A stretch of DNA of 57,434 bases from Marinilabiliaceae bacterium JC017 (GCA_004296775.1 RHGE01000039.1:1-57434), one strand, 5' to 3'; shown: positions 28,184-37,815, counted from the first letter of the stretch. Program-made: numbers and translations. Notes: generated by a model from the letters alone, not told the origin.

Positions 28184-30914
28184 AATCTACATAAAACGAA
28201 AAGATAAAACAGCTGGGAGAACAAGTTATGCTTCCCTGCAAAGGGAAGCCCTGGAGGCGGTTCAGCAGATGTCCGGGAATATTTGGACCGACTATAATGA
28301 ACATGATCCGGGGGTTACCATACTTGATATACTGAATTATGCCTTAACAGAGCTGGATTATAAAAATAGTTTTCCCCTTGAGGATTACCTGTGTAGTTCG
28401 GAAAAAAATTTTGTGCCTGAGGATTATGGTTTTTACAATCCGTTACAGGTATTTCCGTCAGGTCCGGTTACAAGGGACGATTATCGAAAGCTGATATTTG
28501 ATCACATTCCGGAGCTATTGGATTTATGGATAGTTGAGCTAAAAGAGCCTTTTTATGGATTGTATGACATATTGTTGGAACTTCAGCCGGGGAAGAATAA
28601 TCGTGAAGTAGAACGTGTCAAGGATGAGGTTTATGAGCTATTTCATGCCAACAGAAACTTAGGCGAAGACTTACGATCGGTGGATGTCATTGAACGGCAA
28701 GAATTGGAATTACACGGTGAAATAGAGTTGCAAGAGGGAGCTGATGCTTCTGAAGTGCTGGGAAAGATTTACATGGAATGCCTCAGTTATTTTACACCTG
28801 GCATTCGGTATCGGCAGCTTCAGGAGCTTCTTTCTGAAGGTGTGGGTTGGGACGATCTGTTGAATGGGCCTTTGATTACCAGGGGAATTATTAATAATCA
28901 TTCGTTGAAGCCTCTGAATGATCGTTATTATGTCTCTGCTCTGCATCATCGGATAAGAAAAGTCAATGGGGTCAAGTTGGTGAGGAATATTTTTTTGAAG
29001 GATGAGAATGGTATTTTACCTGATGAAATAGATCTCGGTCAGTTTTTTACGGTGAAAGTGCCCCTCCGGAGTGATGAGGTGAAACTTAAACTGGTGAAAG
29101 GATCAAATGTTTCGTCTGTGGATATTCGGAAGGTGTTGAAAAGTTTCAAGGAGCAGCGGGCACATTTATATGGTACGCAGAATTTGTTTGCGGGAATTGA
29201 TGATCAGTTTGGTTATCCCCAAGGGAGCTATCGTAAGCTAAAAGAGTACTACAGCATACAAAATGATTTTCCGGAATTTTACGGGATTAATGAGATGGGT
29301 ATCCCTAGTTATTTTTCTGAGGAGCGAAAGGCTGAGGCCAGGCAGTTGAAAGCTTATCTGTTACTTTATGATTTGTTACTGGCCGGATCAATGAATGAAT
29401 TGGAAAATGCCCATCAGTTACTGAAATTATCACCTGATATTCCTGAAAACAGGTTACCTCAATTGGACGAGCCGGTCTACTTGTGGGATAAAATAGTTGA
29501 TGAGGATTTATTTCATGAGGTAAAAGATTATCAGGCCGGTTTTTTGATGGAAGAAAAAGAAAAAGTATATGACGTCTTAGATGCTTTATATGGGGAAAAT
29601 AGCCAGTTGGAATTTCTAAGTGAGTTTGATGTCCATTCTCAGAAGCCTGCTGATAATCTTCAAAGACGGGCGCATTTCTTAGAACTGTTACCGCAATTAG
29701 GTCTTGAAAAATCAAGAGGCATTAATCTGTTGAATGTTAATGCGGAGAATGTGCCTGGGCCCAAGAAGTGGATTTCGTCCCTGCTGGGGTTCGGCGTGGA
29801 AAATGAAATACCCGTGACCAATGTATTTGCTCGTTATGCCTTGAAACTAGTTAGTGATGATGAGTTTTATGAGGATATGCGTGGACTGTTGAACATCGAT
29901 TTTATCTTGGATAATCCCTTTGACGAATTTAAACAAGAGGTCATCTTCGATATCCCCGTGCAGGAAGTTGACAGTCCGTGGGATGATTATCTCTCTTTTA
30001 AGAATAAAATATACCTGTTGGATCATAATATAGTGTTCGAAAGCTTATTGCGAAATGGATGCGATATCGAGCGGTATAAAATAATCTCCCTGACTGCTGA
30101 AGATGAATTTTTGCTGATATATAATTCAGCTGAAAGAAAAGAGTGGATCAATTTAGGGCGGTTCGGGAGTAAGCAAGAGGTGGTACGAACAGCCAACCAG
30201 TTCAGGCAGTTTCTGGTTATGTTGAATCAGCAGAGTGAAACCTTTTACCTGGTTGAACATCTGCTGTTGCGTTCGGTTGATAATGCCGATGGTTACTCCT
30301 TGCTGATCAGGGATGCCATGGGGCATTATGCCTTCAGATTGTTGAATCCGGTAGGTTATGATAATATTCAACGCTTGAAAGAGGAGGTTCAGGAGGTATT
30401 CAGGCAAGTAACTTCTTTCCTGGTTGAAAAAACGGAGAATGGCAGATATGTCATTCTGTATCATATGAGCGATGGCAGTGTCTTGTATTGTCTGCAGGAA
30501 TTTCCTGATAAGGAGATAGCCAATGCTTTTCTCACCAGTTTTGCCGATACCTATTTAACGAATCCGGGCGAATATATGGAAACCAATTACCAGCGGGATT
30601 TGGAGCTTTTACTTCCTGCTGATTTTATGGATTTAAAAGTCAGTGTTGTTTTTCCCTCCTGGTCGGCCCGGTTCAATAATAAAAAATTCAGAAGTTGGTG
30701 TGAAGAGATCCTGGCTGAACGCATGCCTGCTCATCTAAAAGTTGATACTTATTGGCTGGATGTTTCTCTGATAAGGGAATTTGAGAAGCTTTATTTCCAA
30801 TGGCGGGAAGCTTTTGTCAATGGAAACAGGGAGGGAAAGGAAGAATCGGCCATTGCGTTGAGCCGATGGTTAGGTGAAAGGAGTCAAATGAATGAATCTC
30901 ATATAGAAGAATGA
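28173..30914 (+). CDS. Large baseplate wedge protein (Pvc12-like)
   Basis: A 913-residue protein with the family-defining N-terminal motif WTDYNEHDPGVTILDILNYALTELDY (about 37-62; read in parts), present in Pvc12/Afp12 homologues. The rest is a long alpha/beta body without a catalytic motif. It overlaps the upstream fibre-like gene and is followed after 41 bp by the tape-measure gene. Together with Pvc11 it forms the baseplate wedge heterodimer. Confidence 0.85.
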   Translation: MNNEIYIKRKDKTAGRTSYASLQREALEAVQQMSGNIWTDYNEHDPGVTILDILNYALTELDYKNSFPLEDYLCSSEKNFVPEDYGFYNPLQVFPSGPVTRDDYRKLIFDHIPELLDLWIVELKEPFYGLYDILLELQPGKNNREVERVKDEVYELFHANRNLGEDLRSVDVIERQELELHGEIELQEGADASEVLGKIYMECLSYFTPGIRYRQLQELLSEGVGWDDLLNGPLITRGIINNHSLKPLNDRYYVSALHHRIRKVNGVKLVRNIFLKDENGILPDEIDLGQFFTVKVPLRSDEVKLKLVKGSNVSSVDIRKVLKSFKEQRAHLYGTQNLFAGIDDQFGYPQGSYRKLKEYYSIQNDFPEFYGINEMGIPSYFSEERKAEARQLKAYLLLYDLLLAGSMNELENAHQLLKLSPDIPENRLPQLDEPVYLWDKIVDEDLFHEVKDYQAGFLMEEKEKVYDVLDALYGENSQLEFLSEFDVHSQKPADNLQRRAHFLELLPQLGLEKSRGINLLNVNAENVPGPKKWISSLLGFGVENEIPVTNVFARYALKLVSDDEFYEDMRGLLNIDFILDNPFDEFKQEVIFDIPVQEVDSPWDDYLSFKNKIYLLDHNIVFESLLRNGCDIERYKIISLTAEDEFLLIYNSAERKEWINLGRFGSKQEVVRTANQFRQFLVMLNQQSETFYLVEHLLLRSVDNADGYSLLIRDAMGHYAFRLLNPVGYDNIQRLKEEVQEVFRQVTSFLVEKTENGRYVILYHMSDGSVLYCLQEFPDKEIANAFLTSFADTYLTNPGEYMETNYQRDLELLLPADFMDLKVSVVFPSWSARFNNKKFRSWCEEILAERMPAHLKVDTYWLDVSLIREFEKLYFQWREAFVNGNREGKEESAIALSRWLGERSQMNESHIEE

Positions 30915-30955
30915 TTTGTTTTTTTAGATGACAGCAAATTTAAACGGTGTAAAAG

Positions 30956-33900
30956 ATGCCTGATCCGATTAAAATAAAAAAAGTACACTTCGATTTTTCC
31001 ATGGAGCGGGAAGATATGGCCTTTGAGCTGAATTCCCGTTGGGCCACCTTTTTTCAATCGGGTTTTGTGCAGCCAGTGGAAAAGGTGCTAATGGGTTTTG
31101 ACAAGTCTTCTCATCACCTGGAAATTGATCGGTTGGTATTAGATCTGGGTTGTATTCCGGAAGCAGATTTTTTTGACAAATTTCCTCGGTTACTGGAGGA
31201 GAAGCTGGAAGAGGAGATGCTGCAATATTTATCCGATGGATCGAAACGGAAAGCCATCCGGCAGTTGGATGGTGATCAGTTTTTATTTGAAGCCTTTACC
31301 TGTTTCTTGCTGAATGGTTATTTCTCCTGGCAAGTCGATCAAAAATATAAAGACCCGCAACTGTTGTTAGGCCTTGTTTTGCACTCTAACAGCAAAGCAT
31401 TGCGTCAGTTCCTTTTTCGTTACGGACATAACACGGCATTGCGTAAACGCCTCGTGTTGCAACTAACCGATACCCAGCTCGAAAAACTTGTAGAGTTGGC
31501 TGAGCCTTCTGATAGTCCTTTTATTATAAGTTATTTCAAATTTATACGCGAGAATTACGCCACCATTGAACAACCTGATGTGGAGGAGAAGGCGTACCGG
31601 CATGCTACCTGGTACCTTATCTTTTCTTATCTGCTGGAAAAGCGGGGAACCTATTTCAATCGGCGGCATTTTGTACAACATACCATCTCCGGTCTGGGGG
31701 CCAGGTATAATCTGACCTATCATACATTACTGAAATACCTGGTTTCATACATTCCGTCCTTTACACAGAAATTTGGGGGCATGGCTGAGCTGGGGCGTAT
31801 TTTAAATGAGTTGAATGAGGGAGAAAAAGGCGGGCAAGGGGCTCTGGAAAATGAAGAACCGGAAAGTTTAAGGGATGTGGAGAGTGTGTCTCGTGAATTA
31901 CAACGATATCTGGCAGGAGGCCTGCCTTCGGAAAAGCATGCCTCTGATCTGCGTTTAAAACTGATTTCACTGTTGGGAAAAATGCCATCACGAAAGAATT
32001 TTATAGCGTGTTTAGTGGAAGAGGAGATAGCCAGTTTAATAAAGCTGATGATCCCGGAAGAGAGCATGTTCATTAAATCCTATGCCTTTTCATTAAACCG
32101 GCAGAAAGAACAAGGAGCGTTCAATAATTACTCAGAAGAGGGATTCCGATTATTGAAATGGAACTGCCTTTTCAATGTGCTGATAGAAGAACGGGGTGGC
32201 GTGTTCAATCGGGAGGTTTTTGCCCGAAAGGTACTCAATCAGATGCAGGATTATGCCTATTCGAAAGAGCAGGCAACTACTCCCATTCATGAAATGTCTG
32301 TGAAAAAGGATGAAGTAGGGGTCGGCTCAATTAGGCTAGATGTGAAGGGTTATCGGAGGCAGTTCCTTGACTGGCTGAAAGGCGAGCGTGCCCCGGAGAC
32401 AACTGTAATTGGATTACGGGCAGGGCTCGTTGCATTGCTACTGCAGCCGTTATCGCGAAGGGAATTACTGGCAGATTTACGGGAGGAAGAGATTTGCCGT
32501 CTGGCAGAATTGGTGGAGCAGGAGGCCAGTCAGGTGGTTATTGATTATGCCCGGTCGCTGGAAAGTGAAAAGGAACGAGGGACTTTCGAAGGGCAGGCGG
32601 GTAGCGAGTTTCGGTTGTTGAAGTGGGAGTTTATTTTCATGGCTTTGCTCGAAGACCGGGGAAGCCTGTTTAATCGGAAATCATTTATTCAGTCTGTTTT
32701 GTTTATGATTGTAGCACACTACAACCTGAATATGGGACAGGTGTTGGAGCACTTCTATCGGGGCATTATGGAGCAAAAGAACAGCCTTCCTCGTGATGTG
32801 GCTGATCTGTTGAAGGCGGTCTATTTTGAATGGAAAGAGCAACAATACAAAGAGTCCGGGGAAAAACTTCTGGACAAGGTGGTGAAGGAGTCTCAGTATG
32901 CACAAGTGTTGAAAGATTATTTGATCACCGGCATGATTACCGATAACTACTATGCTAACCGCATTTACGAGGTGTTTTCCTATTTGAAGACCTATCGGTC
33001 CGATCTGTTGCTTGACATTATTGAGGAACTGAAAGGTGGTTTTGTTTTGGAGGACGTGCCGACTATTCCCTCTCAAAAGCTACTTTATCAAGAGCTGATT
33101 GTTTTTGTGGTTGACACTTACAGCCTCAATCTTCCGGGGGGAAGGCAAGTAAAGAGTCTGTTTGAAAATATTGGCGTCGATCGCTTTTCAGGAGTATCCA
33201 TTGAGGCTTTTAAATTAATGCTGGCAGCTTGTTTGCGGAATGAGGTGGCCTTGTTTGAGAAAGCCTGGGCGGTTTTAACCCGGACAGCAGTGAGCAGCGA
33301 GGGGACACTTCCTTCATTGTTATCCTATCTGCCCGATGAAGATCTGCCCTATTTTTTAGACAGGGCATCTGCTGCCGGGGCAGAAAGCTGGGTAAGGAGA
33401 CATCAAAAGGAGATCTACACGCGGATTATTTCCTCAGCTTCTTTATTTCGGGTATGGGTGGAACAGATACGAACTAAAAAGGAGATGCGTGAATTGGTGG
33501 CAAAGACAATGGATGTGCAAACACTCCTTCTTTTTGTAGATAAACTATCCTTTTCGGGGGTGGGAGAGCTTCCCGCCAGGTTGATCAAAGAGCTGGCCGG
33601 GAATGTGAAGTATCGTGATACGATCGGAACAGAGTTTTTTAACCTTTTACTTTTTAATTACCTGGCGGCATTGCATCGGCAGCCGGAATCCCTGGCAACG
33701 AAGCAATTTCTTCAGGAATGCCTGAAAAGGATAGAGCAGGATGCCAAGCGAGATGAATGGGTTCGGGAACTCAGCAGGCAATTGGATCAACATTTTCCGG
33801 GTTCGACCTTAACAGTTGCAATCAATACCGTTTTAGAGGATATCAAAGGGAATGTAGTTGTTAATGGTTTAACGATGGATCAGATTGATGGCGATGGGAG

Positions 33901-35023
33901 CATGATGCAATTGATGGAACGTTTTGGACCATCTGCCAGGTCGGTTATTTTAAGCTCTTCAGATAAAAAATTAACAGATCAATTGTTCTGGCGGGAGATG
34001 GAGCAATTTCTTCTAAACCAACCGGATCGCCTGAAGGAACGGTGGCAGCAGAATGCAGTGGACAAACCTAAATTGTTGGAATGGTTAAAGTCGGCTCCCG
34101 ATAGTCTGAAATGGAAGTGGCTGCAGGTAATGTCTGATACCTATGTGCGAACTCTCATGGAGCACATGCTGTTATTGCAATGTTGGCTGGTGGAGATTTT
34201 CCGGCACGAACATATGGGGCCCTTTCCAATGCAGGTCATGACGAATCTCATGCTGGAATATGCCAGTGGTAAATACCGGAATATGAACCTGCAACAGTTC
34301 ACCGGTAAGGTCCTGGAGGAACTGTTTAAAGATGTCAAAGCAGAAAAACAAACGGTAATAATGGACAACCTTAAGGCTCGCGCTGAAAAAAGTGGCGGCG
34401 CCTTGGTGAATCTTTTGGAACAGGTGCAAAAAAATCAGGATGGAAAGTTGTTGGTTAAATACGAAAACGATTTGTCAGGCTTGTCTCAATCGACTGTTGA
34501 AGCTGAAGATATGCAGGAAGGCGAAGAGATTTTTATCTGCAATGCTGGTTTGGTTTTGTTGGCCCCTTATTTTACCCGGCTGTTTGAGATGCTTGGCCTG
34601 GTGAATAAGGGCAAGTTTAAAAATCCCAAAGCACAGGAACGAGCGTTGTTGTTGAGTCAATACATAGTCTATGAACACACCTCTTTTCCTGAACACGAAT
34701 TAGTGTTGAACAAGGTGTTGGTGGGATTTAAGACCGGGGTGCCGGTGGATACAGCCATTGATATTACGGGTAAAGAGAAGGAAGCTTTGGATGCTTTGTT
34801 AAAGGGAGTTATTACAAACTGGACAGCATTAAAGAGCACCTCTGTTCAAGGATTGCGCGAGTCTTTCCTGATGCGGGAGGGGAAGTTAATGCATAAAGAC
34901 AATACCTGGCAGTTGGTTGTAGAACAGAAGGCCTACGACCTGCTCCTCGATAGTTTGCCATGGAGCTATTCGCCGGTAAAGAATCTCTGGATGGATGACG
35001 TGTTGTACACTACATGGCGATGA
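30956..35023 (+). CDS. eCIS tape-measure protein (Pvc14, CIS_TMP)
   Basis: A 1355-residue, mainly helical protein. The N-terminus (IKIKKVHFDFSMEREDMAFELN, then HHLEIDRLVLDLGCIP at about 45-60) and the C-terminal signature (IFICNAGLVLLAPYFTRLFEMLG, EHELVLNKVLVGFKTGVPVD) match the contractile-injection tape-measure family, which sets the length of the tube. Three internal copies of a helix-rich repeat are visible: W-x-L-I-F-S-Y-L-L-E-K-R-G-T-Y-F-N (about 220), N-x-L-I-E-E-R-G-G-V-F-N (about 405) and M-A-L-L-E-D-R-G-S-L-F-N (about 562). The length is typical for an eCIS of roughly PVC size or longer. Confidence 0.85.
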   Translation: MPDPIKIKKVHFDFSMEREDMAFELNSRWATFFQSGFVQPVEKVLMGFDKSSHHLEIDRLVLDLGCIPEADFFDKFPRLLEEKLEEEMLQYLSDGSKRKAIRQLDGDQFLFEAFTCFLLNGYFSWQVDQKYKDPQLLLGLVLHSNSKALRQFLFRYGHNTALRKRLVLQLTDTQLEKLVELAEPSDSPFIISYFKFIRENYATIEQPDVEEKAYRHATWYLIFSYLLEKRGTYFNRRHFVQHTISGLGARYNLTYHTLLKYLVSYIPSFTQKFGGMAELGRILNELNEGEKGGQGALENEEPESLRDVESVSRELQRYLAGGLPSEKHASDLRLKLISLLGKMPSRKNFIACLVEEEIASLIKLMIPEESMFIKSYAFSLNRQKEQGAFNNYSEEGFRLLKWNCLFNVLIEERGGVFNREVFARKVLNQMQDYAYSKEQATTPIHEMSVKKDEVGVGSIRLDVKGYRRQFLDWLKGERAPETTVIGLRAGLVALLLQPLSRRELLADLREEEICRLAELVEQEASQVVIDYARSLESEKERGTFEGQAGSEFRLLKWEFIFMALLEDRGSLFNRKSFIQSVLFMIVAHYNLNMGQVLEHFYRGIMEQKNSLPRDVADLLKAVYFEWKEQQYKESGEKLLDKVVKESQYAQVLKDYLITGMITDNYYANRIYEVFSYLKTYRSDLLLDIIEELKGGFVLEDVPTIPSQKLLYQELIVFVVDTYSLNLPGGRQVKSLFENIGVDRFSGVSIEAFKLMLAACLRNEVALFEKAWAVLTRTAVSSEGTLPSLLSYLPDEDLPYFLDRASAAGAESWVRRHQKEIYTRIISSASLFRVWVEQIRTKKEMRELVAKTMDVQTLLLFVDKLSFSGVGELPARLIKELAGNVKYRDTIGTEFFNLLLFNYLAALHRQPESLATKQFLQECLKRIEQDAKRDEWVRELSRQLDQHFPGSTLTVAINTVLEDIKGNVVVNGLTMDQIDGDGSMMQLMERFGPSARSVILSSSDKKLTDQLFWREMEQFLLNQPDRLKERWQQNAVDKPKLLEWLKSAPDSLKWKWLQVMSDTYVRTLMEHMLLLQCWLVEIFRHEHMGPFPMQVMTNLMLEYASGKYRNMNLQQFTGKVLEELFKDVKAEKQTVIMDNLKARAEKSGGALVNLLEQVQKNQDGKLLVKYENDLSGLSQSTVEAEDMQEGEEIFICNAGLVLLAPYFTRLFEMLGLVNKGKFKNPKAQERALLLSQYIVYEHTSFPEHELVLNKVLVGFKTGVPVDTAIDITGKEKEALDALLKGVITNWTALKSTSVQGLRESFLMREGKLMHKDNTWQLVVEQKAYDLLLDSLPWSYSPVKNLWMDDVLYTTWR

Positions 35024-35177
35024 TGAAGGGTTGGAAGAGGGGTGTTCCAATCGGGGATAAAGATGATGGCCAACAGGAATGATGCAATCAGTTAAATGAA
35101 CTTATAGAAGAAACAATATGCCTGAGAGTCTCCAGGGGAATCTCTTTTAGCAGCAAAATAGCAATGTTGTGTTGCTT
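35024..35177. other. Intergenic, end of structural operon
   Basis: Spacer after the tape-measure gene. It is less AT-rich than the other gaps. No ORF is credible. No simple intrinsic terminator is seen before the large hairpin that follows. Confidence 0.4.
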
Positions 35178-35308
35178 CCGACCTCAGCAACGTAGTTCGG
35201 GACCCACTTCCTGAAGTTGATGAAAAGACAGAAAGCTGTTTGAAGCGGAGCGAGTTCTTTCTGTCTCATCAACTTTAGGATTAGTGGGTGAACGAGTGCT
35301 GCAGTCGG
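35178..35308 (+). ncRNA. Long imperfect hairpin, possible structured RNA
   Basis: The two halves pair over about 55 nt per arm with bulges: CCGAC..CAGCA with TGCTGCAGTCGG, GTTC with GAAC, CCCAC with GTGGG, AGTTGATGA with TCATCAACT (A-bulge), and AGACAGAAAG with CTTTCTGTCT, around a ~20-nt loop at 35236-35255. No ORF crosses it. It could be a cis-acting RNA or processing/termination structure in the leader of the eCIS core gene, an independent small RNA, or a MITE-like inverted repeat. The strand is assigned only from the neighbouring genes. Confidence 0.5.
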
Positions 35309-35473
35309 CGGACTCTTTGCTTACTTTCTCGACTGTAGGAGAATTGAAAATCGTGAACACCTATAAATAAAAGTATATAAGGTGAACAAAGTAAGAGCCT
35401 CCACGGCTTGAGTGGAAAATAAAAGCAATCGAAGGTGAAATTATTTTTTTGTCAATACCAAAAATTAAAAACG

Positions 35474-36031
35474 ATGAAGACTAAATTACAAAAAAAGAGT
35501 CAAGCCCCGCTGACTCCATTTACCCAGGGTAAGAAGGCGGGACACACCACGATAGCTGATAATCGGCCTGAGGCCATGGTTCAGCGAAAGTTGGCTGAAG
35601 CCATCCAGCGGCAGGATGACGATGAAGAATTGAAGCAAGGGAAATTTATTCAGCGGGCCGAAGATGAGGAGGAGCTTCAAGGCAAGTTTACCGTTCAGCG
35701 AAGTGAGAATAAAACCGGTATGTCCGATAACCTGAAAGCAGGGGTGGAACAACTCTCCGGCCTGGACATGAGTGATGTGCGGGTGCACTACAACTCTTCC
35801 AAACCAGCACAGGTGCAAGCTCATGCTTATACCCAGGGTGCCAACATACATGTGGCTCCCGGGCAGGAACAACATTTACCCCACGAAGCCTGGCATGTGG
35901 CACAGCAAAAGCAGGGCCGGGTGCAACCCACCACTGAAGTAGCCGGCATGCCTGTAAATGATAATCCGGGTTTGGAAAAGGAGGCCGATGTGATGGGGCA
36001 TAAAGCAGCCAATGGAAATCATTTTTTTTAA
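35474..36031 (+). CDS. eCIS core-domain protein (DUF4157) with HExxH motif
   Basis: A 185-residue protein when started at MKTKLQKKSQ (an upstream in-frame ATG at 35435 would add 13 residues). It contains the DUF4157 'eCIS core' domain, from about TGMSDNLKAGVEQLSGLDMSDVRVHYNS (about 81-108) to LPHEAWHVAQQKQG (135-148), with a zinc-protease-like HEAWH at 137-141. DUF4157 proteins mark eCIS loci and are often fused to toxin domains; this one has no fusion. The N-terminus has IADNRPEAMVQRKLAEAI, similar to the FVDNRVEAVTQRRL of the cargo-like gene at 41786, and two short QGKF-x-QR repeats (about 56-76). It may itself be a loaded factor. Confidence 0.88.
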   Translation: MKTKLQKKSQAPLTPFTQGKKAGHTTIADNRPEAMVQRKLAEAIQRQDDDEELKQGKFIQRAEDEEELQGKFTVQRSENKTGMSDNLKAGVEQLSGLDMSDVRVHYNSSKPAQVQAHAYTQGANIHVAPGQEQHLPHEAWHVAQQKQGRVQPTTEVAGMPVNDNPGLEKEADVMGHKAANGNHFF

Positions 36032-36255
36032 AGACAAGAAATATTGCTGGTATGAACAAAAAGAAGTAAAAACAATATTAAAAGTGATTTATTAGATAAT
36101 TACATTGTGTATTTTGTTTTTTAGATTAAAATAGTGTAAATTCATTAAAGTATTAAAATAGAATGATAAAAGCGCTTTAGATATTTGTTTGATTCATGGT
36201 GGATGATAAACCGTTATTTGTAGGATGAGTTATAGTTAATTTAAACAGCTAAGTT

Positions 36256-36576
36256 ATGTCTAAAATGAATGAATCTAAAAAGCGGGATTTTGTGTCCCAA
36301 ATTATTACTCTTGTTGAAGAGGAAAAAGAAAGTTTGATTGAAAAAGGGTATGATCCCTCCACTAAAGTGGAAGAGCTTGTATTGAAAAAATCAGTTTCAG
36401 ATAAGGCAGAAATTACACAGCAGGAAGCAGCTGCCCGTGCCAAAGAGGCCACTACCTTGTCCAACGAAAAGCTGGATGAAGCCTATAAGGAGGCCTCCAA
36501 TTTTGCCGATCTGCTCTCCGGCCTATTGGGCAAAGACAACGAGTTGATCAAGAAGATGCGCAAATTCAGAAACTAA
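36256..36576 (+). CDS. Small charged helical protein
   Basis: A 106-residue, Lys/Glu-rich protein predicted to be almost all alpha-helix (SQIITLVEEEKESLIEKGYD, EITQQEAAARAKEATTLSNEKLDEAYKEAS). It has no signal peptide and no family that I recognise. It lies between the eCIS core gene and the phased palindrome array, with its stop 34 bp before the array. The amino-acid pattern looks like a real protein, not a shadow ORF. A chaperone-like role for payload is possible but not shown. Confidence 0.65.
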   Translation: MSKMNESKKRDFVSQIITLVEEEKESLIEKGYDPSTKVEELVLKKSVSDKAEITQQEAAARAKEATTLSNEKLDEAYKEASNFADLLSGLLGKDNELIKKMRKFRN

Positions 36577-36610
36577 TCGTTTCTGTTTTTAGCCTGCACG
36601 GTGCTTCAAT

Positions 36611-36870
36611 CCCTCCGGGGAGATGCATTCCCCCCAGGGGGCGAGGCCTTCTCCCCAAAGGGCGCAAGCTTCTTCCCTTGGGAAGAAGGATCATCCCCAA
36701 GGGGCACGCCATCATCCCCTTGGGGATTAACATTGTCCCCAGGGGGAGCGGGGCAAAAACCAAGGGGCGCATCCCTATCCCCATAGGGATTGCTTATCGC
36801 CCCAAGGGGCACGGGATAATTTCCTAAGGGCGTAACATTATCTCCTTGGGGAGAAGGAATATCCCTTTAG
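36611..36870. repeat. Thirteen-unit array of CCCCAAGGGG palindromes, 21-bp period
   Basis: Core elements of the type CCCCAAGGGG, CCCCTTGGGG, CCCCAGGGGG, CCCATAGGG and CCTAAGGG have centres near 36615, 36636, 36657, 36678, 36699, 36720, 36741, 36762, 36783, 36804, 36825, 36846 and 36867, i.e. every 21 bp, two helical turns. The 11-12 bases between cores are not conserved. The last unit is degenerate. Because 21 is a multiple of three, open frames exist on both strands (7-residue periods such as P-x-G-x-x-x-S), but none has a convincing start. It lies between two genes of the payload island. Confidence 0.9.
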
Positions 36871-37000
36871 ATGCTTAGAAGAATTTATATCGGTGAGAAG
36901 TGTTTTTATAAGACCGTTTTGTTCCGATGAAAAAGAAATGTTGAAAGACATTGTTGACAATACTCTGCCCGCAGATTTAAAGTGTTTTTTAATAAAAATG

Positions 37001-37037
37001 AAAGGAGGTTACAATGATTCGCGGAAGTCCATATTAG
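37001..37037 (+). CDS. Tiny ORF MIRGSPY with strong Shine-Dalgarno
   Basis: AAAGGAGG (37001-37008) is followed after exactly 5 nt by ATG ATT and a 7-codon ORF ending at TAG (37014-37037). The matching element at 37958-37991 has the same Shine-Dalgarno, spacing and MIR-x-x-P pattern. Bacteroidota genes rarely use such Shine-Dalgarno sites, so the pairing is notable. It may be a leader peptide or a ribosome-binding regulatory element for the gene starting 64 bp downstream. An alternative reading starts at ATG 36998 (14 codons). Confidence 0.4.
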
Positions 37038-37101
37038 TTTAAAAAAAGCGATGCAATCTGAAGGAAAGAAGAGAGGATTGTTTTAAAAAAAAAATATAAA
37101 A

Positions 37102-37803
37102 ATGACTACAAGAAACATATTTGCATCAATAGATGTTCGTGGTTTTATTAATAGGTATAAAAATGATATAACTTCATATTATAACGGAATCGATGTTACA
37201 TCAAAATATATGAATGCTGAGTTGGAAGAGATGTTGATTCGGATTAAAAATGGGGAGCAGTCAATAATGAAAATTGGATATTGGGACAGGGGAATATTAC
37301 CTGAATATACCCGGTTAATTTCCAGTAAAGAAAGTACAATTGGGTACAAGGTGACCTCAAATGATTTTGATTGGATCAATGAACCTGAAGAGTTGAGGTT
37401 GAATAATATTTATAACCTGATGATAGCCGCCGATAATGGGGATAAAATCAGATGGTGGGGCCATTCAATTCGTCCGAATTCTCATATCCAAGCCATTATA
37501 TCGGATGTTCATAAAATCAATCCACAACCAGGACGACCTGCTGAGTTTGCGGATTTTGAAAGGCGGAATGTGCAATTTTATTATGCCAATTCTGCTGTTA
37601 ATCCGGAGGTGTTACATGAAGGTGTTGAAGTATCAACCCAGCAAGCCTATTGCATGGAGTGTACCTTACAAGGAAACTCCCAAAAAGAAATTAATTACGA
37701 TATCGATCTAATGTTGCTATCTACCTCCTTTTTATATGAAGGTTCCCTGATATCTGTTCCAATTGTAAGAATTGTTGTTGATCCAACCATCATCATAAAT
37801 TAA
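37102..37803 (+). CDS. AidA/PixA-like inclusion-body family protein (tentative)
   Basis: A 233-residue soluble protein. The core YNLMIAADNGDKIRWWGHSIRPNSHIQAIISDV (about 105-138), followed by CMECTLQGNSQKEINYDIDLML (about 192-213), resembles the beta-sandwich pattern of the AidA/PixA family (cargo-like or crystalline inclusion proteins in some symbionts). This is a pattern judgement, not an alignment. It sits in the payload island between the phased array and a terminator-like hairpin. If the assignment holds, it is either eCIS cargo or an accessory protein. Confidence 0.5.
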   Translation: MTTRNIFASIDVRGFINRYKNDITSYYNGIDVTSKYMNAELEEMLIRIKNGEQSIMKIGYWDRGILPEYTRLISSKESTIGYKVTSNDFDWINEPEELRLNNIYNLMIAADNGDKIRWWGHSIRPNSHIQAIISDVHKINPQPGRPAEFADFERRNVQFYYANSAVNPEVLHEGVEVSTQQAYCMECTLQGNSQKEINYDIDLMLLSTSFLYEGSLISVPIVRIVVDPTIIIN

Positions 37804-37815
37804 ATCCAGGTACCG

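Noticed and set aside
35178-35308. Retron-type msr-msd RNA
   Set aside because: No reverse transcriptase gene in the window; a long hairpin alone is not enough.
36601-36812. Open frames on both strands across the CCCCAAGGGG array, coding 7-residue repeats
   Set aside because: The frames are open because the period is 21 bp; no convincing start codon or leader is present, and both strands are equally open, as expected for repeat DNA.
36611-36870. CRISPR array
   Set aside because: Repeat units are ~10 bp with 11-bp spacers; no direct repeat of 24-37 bp and no cas genes.
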